A program made the position numbers and the translations under genes. From assembly GCF_900141835.1 (NCBI RefSeq), contig NZ_FQZD01000036.1, positions 1-37,488 of the forward strand: a stretch of DNA of 37,488 nucleotides, in the 5' to 3' direction. The DNA comes from Propionispora hippei DSM 15287 (GTDB taxonomy: Bacteria > Bacillota > Negativicutes > Propionisporales > Propionisporaceae). This document shows, one piece after another, positions 34,125-37,488 of the stretch. Position 1 is the first letter of the stretch. The number at the start of each line of letters is the position of its first letter. The notes beneath the pieces are model-generated. The model did not search any database, was not told the origin of the DNA, and worked only from the letters and a program-made list of their open reading frames with translations.

Positions 34125-34190
34125 TTTTTCCGCTCCGCTTTGTTAGTCGTCGCCTTACTGATGTCTGATAGGCGCGGTTCTATGTTTTAA
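34125..34190 (+). repeat. Dispersed repeat R2, partial copy inside the znuC-znuB spacer
   Basis: GATTTTTCCGCTCCGCTTTG, TTAGTCGTCGCCTTACTGATG, then GATAGGCGCGGTTC aligns with the R2 copies at 2262 and 35110. It lacks their downstream part. It lengthens an otherwise tight operon spacing. Confidence 0.6.
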
Positions 34191-34222
34191 GTGACGCAAG
34201 GTAAACTAAAGAGGTGAAAAGT

Positions 34223-35032
34223 TTGGAATTTTTTCAATATGATTTTATGCAGCGGGCGCTGGCGGCAGGGTTGATTACCGCTTTTTTGTGTCCGCTGATC
34301 GGTATTTTTGTTGTAGTTCGCCGGCAGTCGCTGATCGGTGACGGCCTGGGGCATATTGCCTTTGCCGGAGTTGCCGCCGGGCATTTGGCCGGTATCTACC
34401 CCATGGCAGGGGCATTGCTCCTGACGCTTGGCGGAGCGGTCGGCATTGAATTGACCAGACGCCGGCACGCCCAGTATTCCGACATGGGATTAGCCATTAT
34501 TTTTTATGCCGGTGTAGCTATGGCCATTATTTTCAGTACCATGACAAAGATGCCCAGTTCGGGCTTGCTAAGCTTTCTGTTTGGCAGCATTGTCACGGTT
34601 TCTCTGCAGGACGTCGGCTTGATTGCGGCGGCCGGTCTGCTGGTAAGCGGTATTTTGTTTGTCTGGCACAAGCCTTTGCTGCTGTCTTCGTTTAATGAGG
34701 ATATTGCCAATGTCAGTGGGATTGATACCGGGCGGGTCAACATGATTTTCAGCATCCTGACAGCCTTGGTTGTTGTGGTCGGTATGACGATTGTCGGCAT
34801 TTTGCTGGTCAGCGCTCTGATGATTGTACCGGTGGCGGCAGCACATTCCCTGCGGCTCGGCTTTAAAGCGACGCTGGGCTGGGCGGTTGGTTTTTCCGTC
34901 CTGTCGGTTACGGCCGGTTTGCTTTCTTCTTTCTATCTGGATATTGCTCCCGGCGGAACCATAGTCATGACCGCGATTATTCTGTACGTCCTGATAGCGG
35001 TGGTGCAAACCTGGCGCGAAAATAAAGTGTAG
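34223..35032 (+). CDS. znuB: Metal ABC transporter permease (ZnuB/AdcB)
   Basis: 269 residues with about seven to nine hydrophobic spans and the ABC-3 family signatures: VVVRRQSLIGDGLGHIAFAG near the N-terminus and the later VVVGMTIVGILLVSALMIVP. It forms the membrane channel with ZnuC. GTG 34214 overlaps the ribosome site GAGGTGA, so TTG 34223 is the better start. No ZnuA substrate-binding protein gene follows or precedes it in the window. Confidence 0.92.
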   Translation: MEFFQYDFMQRALAAGLITAFLCPLIGIFVVVRRQSLIGDGLGHIAFAGVAAGHLAGIYPMAGALLLTLGGAVGIELTRRRHAQYSDMGLAIIFYAGVAMAIIFSTMTKMPSSGLLSFLFGSIVTVSLQDVGLIAAAGLLVSGILFVWHKPLLLSSFNEDIANVSGIDTGRVNMIFSILTALVVVVGMTIVGILLVSALMIVPVAAAHSLRLGFKATLGWAVGFSVLSVTAGLLSSFYLDIAPGGTIVMTAIILYVLIAVVQTWRENKV

Positions 35033-35109
35033 TCCTATGTTTTGGGGACCGATGATTTATTCACACTGCGCGGCCTAGTGGTTAACCAACTCTGAAAATA
35101 CAATTCCAT

Positions 35110-35225
35110 TACGGATCATTTTCTGCGGCCTCGTTGTCGTCGACTTACTTATGTTCGATTGGGGCGTCTCCTCCGTTTTGCCTTACGAAAAAATTCCCGC
35201 AAATTAATTTGCACTTTCAAAGTTG
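35110..35225 (+). repeat. Dispersed repeat R2, copy with a complete core
   Basis: GATCATTTTCTGCGGCCTCG, TTGTCGTCGACTTACTTATG, CGATTGGGGCGTCTCCTCCG, TTTTGCCTTACGAAAAAATT, CCCGCAAATTAATTTG. It aligns with 2262-2365 and, in its first half, with 34125-34190. It is immediately followed by repeat R1 copy D, so R2 and R1 sit as a tandem here. The 35033-35362 gap holds nothing else I can name. Confidence 0.6.
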
Positions 35226-35232
35226 GCGAACC

Positions 35233-35364
35233 CACTGGCGGATATTTTTCCGCCTGGCCGGCCGGTAAAATACGGAAATAAGGACCGCTGTTCTTTGGTC
35301 TTACTTCCTTGCCAGCGAAAAATTTCTTGTCAGGCCGGTAGGCTTACTAAATCAGCGGTTCCCT
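35233..35364 (+). repeat. Dispersed repeat R1, copy D
   Basis: GCGGATATTTTTCCGCCTGGC, then GGTAAAATACGGAAATAAGG, CCGCTGTTCTTTGG, TCTTACTTCCTTGCCAGCGAAAAA, then CCGGTAGGCTTACTAAATCAGCGGTTCCC. It aligns in order with copies A, B and C. Its end touches the stop codon of the Na/Pi transporter gene (35363-35365). Confidence 0.75.
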
Positions 35365-36283
35365 ATTTTTCCGGAATTAGCCAGATAATCAGATTGGCAT
35401 ATTGTTTGGTAAAGGGCAGGACGGCAATTGAGGAAGCAATATTGAAAATCGTATGGATACAGGCGATCTGGGTGCTGAAATCATTGCTGCAGGCTTTGAC
35501 CGTCCAAATGAGTAAGGGAGTCAATGGCAAAGCAATGAGGGCGCCCAACACGTTTAACAGCAGGTGGGCAACAGCTACCCGTCTGCCCGCCAGCGGTGAG
35601 GCGATCCCTACTAAGAGTGAAGAAAGGCAGGAACCGATGTTATTTCCATAAATGATGTAAGCCGCTGTTTCCAAGGAGAAAAAGCCCTCGTTTGCCAGCA
35701 CCATCAATACGCCGGTAGCGGCGGTGCTTGACTGAAAAAGCACGGTAATCAAAATACCGCCGACAATTCCATAAAAGGGATTATCCCTGGCAGCCGCCAG
35801 ACATTGCAAAATCGCGCTGTATTGTGCCAATTCTCCTAACGCGCCTGATAAATAATCCAGTCCGGCAAAGAGGCTTAAAATGCCCGCCAAAAACATAGCC
35901 GGATAGCGTAGCTTTTTACGCAGCATTAGCAACATAGTTACCGCCAGACAGGGCAGTACATAGGCTCCGGAAAAGCTCAGCGTCATCAGTTGTACGGTCG
36001 TGCAGGTGCCGATATTAGCGCCTAAAATAATCCCCAGGGACTGGTAAAAGGACAAATAGTTGGCACTTACCAGACCGATGGTTACCAGAGTTAAGGCGCT
36101 GCTGCTCTGCATCAGGGCGGCGGCGACCGTTCCAAACAGCAGGCCGCGCCAGGGGGTAACGGTCAGTTTATATAACAGTCGTTGTATGCGGTGTAAAAGG
36201 AAGTGCCGGAGGCTTGCCCGCATGAGAAAGATGCCGCCAAGCAGCAGGCCGACTCCAACTATAAGAGAAATCAGGCTATCCAT
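35363..36283 (-). CDS. Na+/Pi cotransporter-family membrane protein (no PhoU domain)
   Basis: 306 residues with about eight hydrophobic spans and the two inverted Na/Pi repeats: QSSSALTLVTIGLV with GANIGTCTT in the first half, and QSSTAATGVLMVLA with GNNIGSCLSSLLVG in the second. It imports or exports phosphate or a related anion with sodium; the direction and substrate are not settled. Many relatives (about 550 aa) carry a C-terminal PhoU-like domain, which this short form lacks. GGGAGGGA lies 5 bases before ATG 36283. Its stop abuts repeat R1 copy D. Confidence 0.9.
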   Translation of the reverse strand: MDSLISLIVGVGLLLGGIFLMRASLRHFLLHRIQRLLYKLTVTPWRGLLFGTVAAALMQSSSALTLVTIGLVSANYLSFYQSLGIILGANIGTCTTVQLMTLSFSGAYVLPCLAVTMLLMLRKKLRYPAMFLAGILSLFAGLDYLSGALGELAQYSAILQCLAAARDNPFYGIVGGILITVLFQSSTAATGVLMVLANEGFFSLETAAYIIYGNNIGSCLSSLLVGIASPLAGRRVAVAHLLLNVLGALIALPLTPLLIWTVKACSNDFSTQIACIHTIFNIASSIAVLPFTKQYANLIIWLIPEK

Positions 36284-36387
36284 GCCATCCCTCCCGCTGG
36301 TCTTTCTGTTTACACTGTATGAGGTTACTATCTGGAATATATATATAAAGCCGGTCCAATTTTAGAAATAAAAAATGGTAAGCTTTA

Positions 36388-36547
36388 TTAGGATGCGTTT
36401 TCAAGCTAGCCCAATATTTCATAGTGAGTGCTTTTTGTGCCCGGACAAGGTGAATTTTGAGGGAATAAGGGCTTTAAATTTAACCCAATATGGCACAACG
36501 AGCATTGCAGAGAGACTTTGCGGATAGTTTGAAAAACACGTTCTGAA
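36388..36547 (+). repeat. MITE-like element, about 160 bp
   Basis: The ends are imperfect inverted repeats of about 24 bases: TTAGGATGCGTTTTCAAGCT at the left, and CGGATAGTTTGAAAAACACG with TTCTGAA at the right. The left end matches the 63-bp element at 465-527 at 15 of 18 bases. The interior has no open frame. It occupies half of the 300-base spacer before the HD-domain gene; I see no certain promoter in the rest. Confidence 0.5.
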
Positions 36548-36583
36548 TTTACTATATATTTTTAAGAGGGATGTGAATGAATT

Positions 36584-37150
36584 ATGGATATTTCAAGGGA
36601 AAAAGCCTGGGAAACACTAAACCGCCATGTAGCAAGCCCGGTCTTGCTAAAGCACTGTCTGGCGGTGGAAGTGGCCATGCGAGCCTATGCCGAAAAGTTC
36701 GGCGAAGACAGTGAATATTGGGGAGCTGTCGGCTTGTTGCATGATGTTGATTTTGAAAAATTCCCCGACGAGCATCCGATGCATGCCAGAGAGATTCTGC
36801 AGGAGCACGGATATGACGCCGAGATGGCCACTCATGTGGAGTCTCATGCCAGAGACTGGCCCGGCCAACGGACTCTGTTGCAAAAAACTTTGCTGGCCGT
36901 TGATGAACTAACCGGCTTTATCATTGCCTGCGCTTTGGTGCGGCCCGATAAGAGTCTGGATAACCTGGAAGTCAAGTCAATTATGAAGAAGATGAAGGAT
37001 AAGGCGTTTGCCAAAGCGGTAAACCGGGAAACTATTCTGACCAGTGCTGACGATATGGGGGTCGACCTAAAAGAACACATTGATTTTGTTACCAAGGCGT
37101 TGGCAGCGGCGGTAAAGCAGCCGGACTATCAATATTTGGCACTTGGCTAA
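36584..37150 (+). CDS. HD-domain phosphohydrolase
   Basis: 188 residues. The metal-binding HD pattern is visible: H24, then H53-D54 in LLHDVDF, further His at H64/H67 and H84/H88, and D106 in AVDELTG. This is the compact HDIG-like family of predicted metal-dependent phosphohydrolases (nucleotides or phosphates as substrates). The exact reaction is unknown. An AAGAGGGA ribosome site lies about 13 bases before ATG 36584. A strong terminator follows. Confidence 0.88.
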   Translation: MDISREKAWETLNRHVASPVLLKHCLAVEVAMRAYAEKFGEDSEYWGAVGLLHDVDFEKFPDEHPMHAREILQEHGYDAEMATHVESHARDWPGQRTLLQKTLLAVDELTGFIIACALVRPDKSLDNLEVKSIMKKMKDKAFAKAVNRETILTSADDMGVDLKEHIDFVTKALAAAVKQPDYQYLALG

Positions 37151-37190
37151 AAAAGCAAACCAGACAGAAAAACTGTCTGGTTTGCTTTTT
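37151..37190 (+). terminator. Terminator of the HD-domain gene
   Basis: GCAAACCAGACAG (37155-37167) pairs perfectly with CTGTCTGGTTTGC (37173-37185), extended by A/T pairs, and ends in a T-run. It is bidirectional in form. Confidence 0.93.
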
Positions 37191-37194
37191 TGCG

Positions 37195-37488
37195 TAAGCG
37201 AATACCACATGCTATGCATGTGGTTCCAAAAAGCTTATAGCTATACGTCGAAAAAAACAGCCTCTTTTGTTAGAATAAATGCAGGTTTGCCGACCGCATA
37301 ACTCTAAACAAAGGAGGCGCATCCAATGGATGATACTAAGAGTTTAGCACATAGTAAATGGCGGTGCAAATATCATATAGTATTTGCACCAAAATATCGT
37401 AGACAGGTGATATATGGAAAAATAAAAGCGGATATAGGAGTGATCTTAAGGAAGCTGTGTGAGTACAAAGGTGTGGAAATTTTAGAAG
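37195..37488 (+). mobile_element. Left part of an IS200/IS605-type insertion sequence
   Basis: A perfect 9-bp hairpin, ACCACATGC-TAT-GCATGTGGT (37204-37224), lies 100 bases before a tnpA start. Such subterminal hairpins are what TnpA recognises at the ends of IS200-type elements. The exact 5' boundary and the 3' end are not visible. Confidence 0.75.
37326..37488 (+). CDS. tnpA: IS200-type transposase TnpA, N-terminal part (cut by window edge)
   Basis: 54 codons visible, beginning MDDTKSLAHSKWRCKYHIVF and continuing APKYRRQVIYGKIK and ILRKLCEYKGVEILE. K-Y-H-I-V-F-A-P-K-Y-R-R is the classic start of IS200 transposases, single-strand HUH-type Y1 enzymes. AAAGGAGG lies 10 bases upstream. The HUH and catalytic Tyr motifs would lie beyond the window. 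Confidence 0.95.
   Translation, partial: MDDTKSLAHSKWRCKYHIVFAPKYRRQVIYGKIKADIGVILRKLCEYKGVEILE

Noticed and set aside
35223..35651. A 142-codon plus-strand open frame
   Set aside because: It covers repeat R1 copy D and then runs antisense to the conserved Na/Pi transporter gene.

Overview
The window is about 37.5 kb of chromosome from a spore-forming Firmicutes-type bacterium with roughly 50% GC, most likely a member of the Negativicutes (Sporomusa/Pelosinus-like). This placement is inferred from gene content and style: a YtxC-family sporulation protein next to thrS, YqzL, MutS2, ZapA, T-box leaders, a ydaO-type c-di-AMP leader, and frequent TTG/GTG starts. No 16S gene or other phylogenetic anchor is present. 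Both window edges run into insertion sequences: an IS30-family transposase start on the left (minus strand) and an IS200-type tnpA start on the right.

Layout. 1-2.2 kb: IS30 end, a MerR-type promoter, a short MITE-like element, an Fe-S aldo/keto reductase, and two tiny unlisted or uncharacterised genes. 2.2-7.1 kb: a repeat-rich spacer, dxs, a TPP riboswitch controlling a CytX-type pyrimidine transporter, a solitary Cas2/SinR-like protein, and a small membrane protein. 7.1-9.0 kb (minus): an Lrp regulator and class I aminotransferase preceded by a T-box whose specifier reads as Ala (GCC). 9.1-18.7 kb: the translation block ytxC, T-box(Thr)-thrS, L20-leader-infC-rpmI-rplT, an rRNA methyltransferase, yqzL, T-box(Phe)-pheS-pheT. 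18.8-25.8 kb: zapA, a DUF421 membrane protein, a phosphoglyceromutase-like metalloenzyme, a U32 peptidase and mutS2. 26-27.8 kb: a YbaB paralogue with two unrecognised proteins and a second tiny Gly/Ile-rich protein. 28-32.8 kb: class A PBP (minus), aroH chorismate mutase, a membrane-anchored glycosyltransferase, and a c-di-AMP riboswitch upstream of an NlpC/P60 wall hydrolase. 32.9-37.2 kb: zur-znuC-znuB (no znuA), a Na/Pi-type transporter, and an HD-domain protein.

Regulation stands out. Six RNA leaders can be read directly: TPP, three T-boxes, the L20 leader and c-di-AMP. Two of the T-boxes have specifier codons matching their synthetase; the third links an Lrp/aminotransferase pair to alanine. 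infC appears to start with AUU.

The least explained material is intergenic. A dispersed repeat of about 150 bp (called R1 here) occurs four times, at 14551-14700, 25888-26040, 30335-30475 and 35233-35364. A second family (R2) occurs at about 2257-2535, 34125-34190 and 35110-35225. A MITE-like pair occurs at 465-527 and 36388-36547. I found no CRISPR array, prophage, tRNA or rRNA gene.
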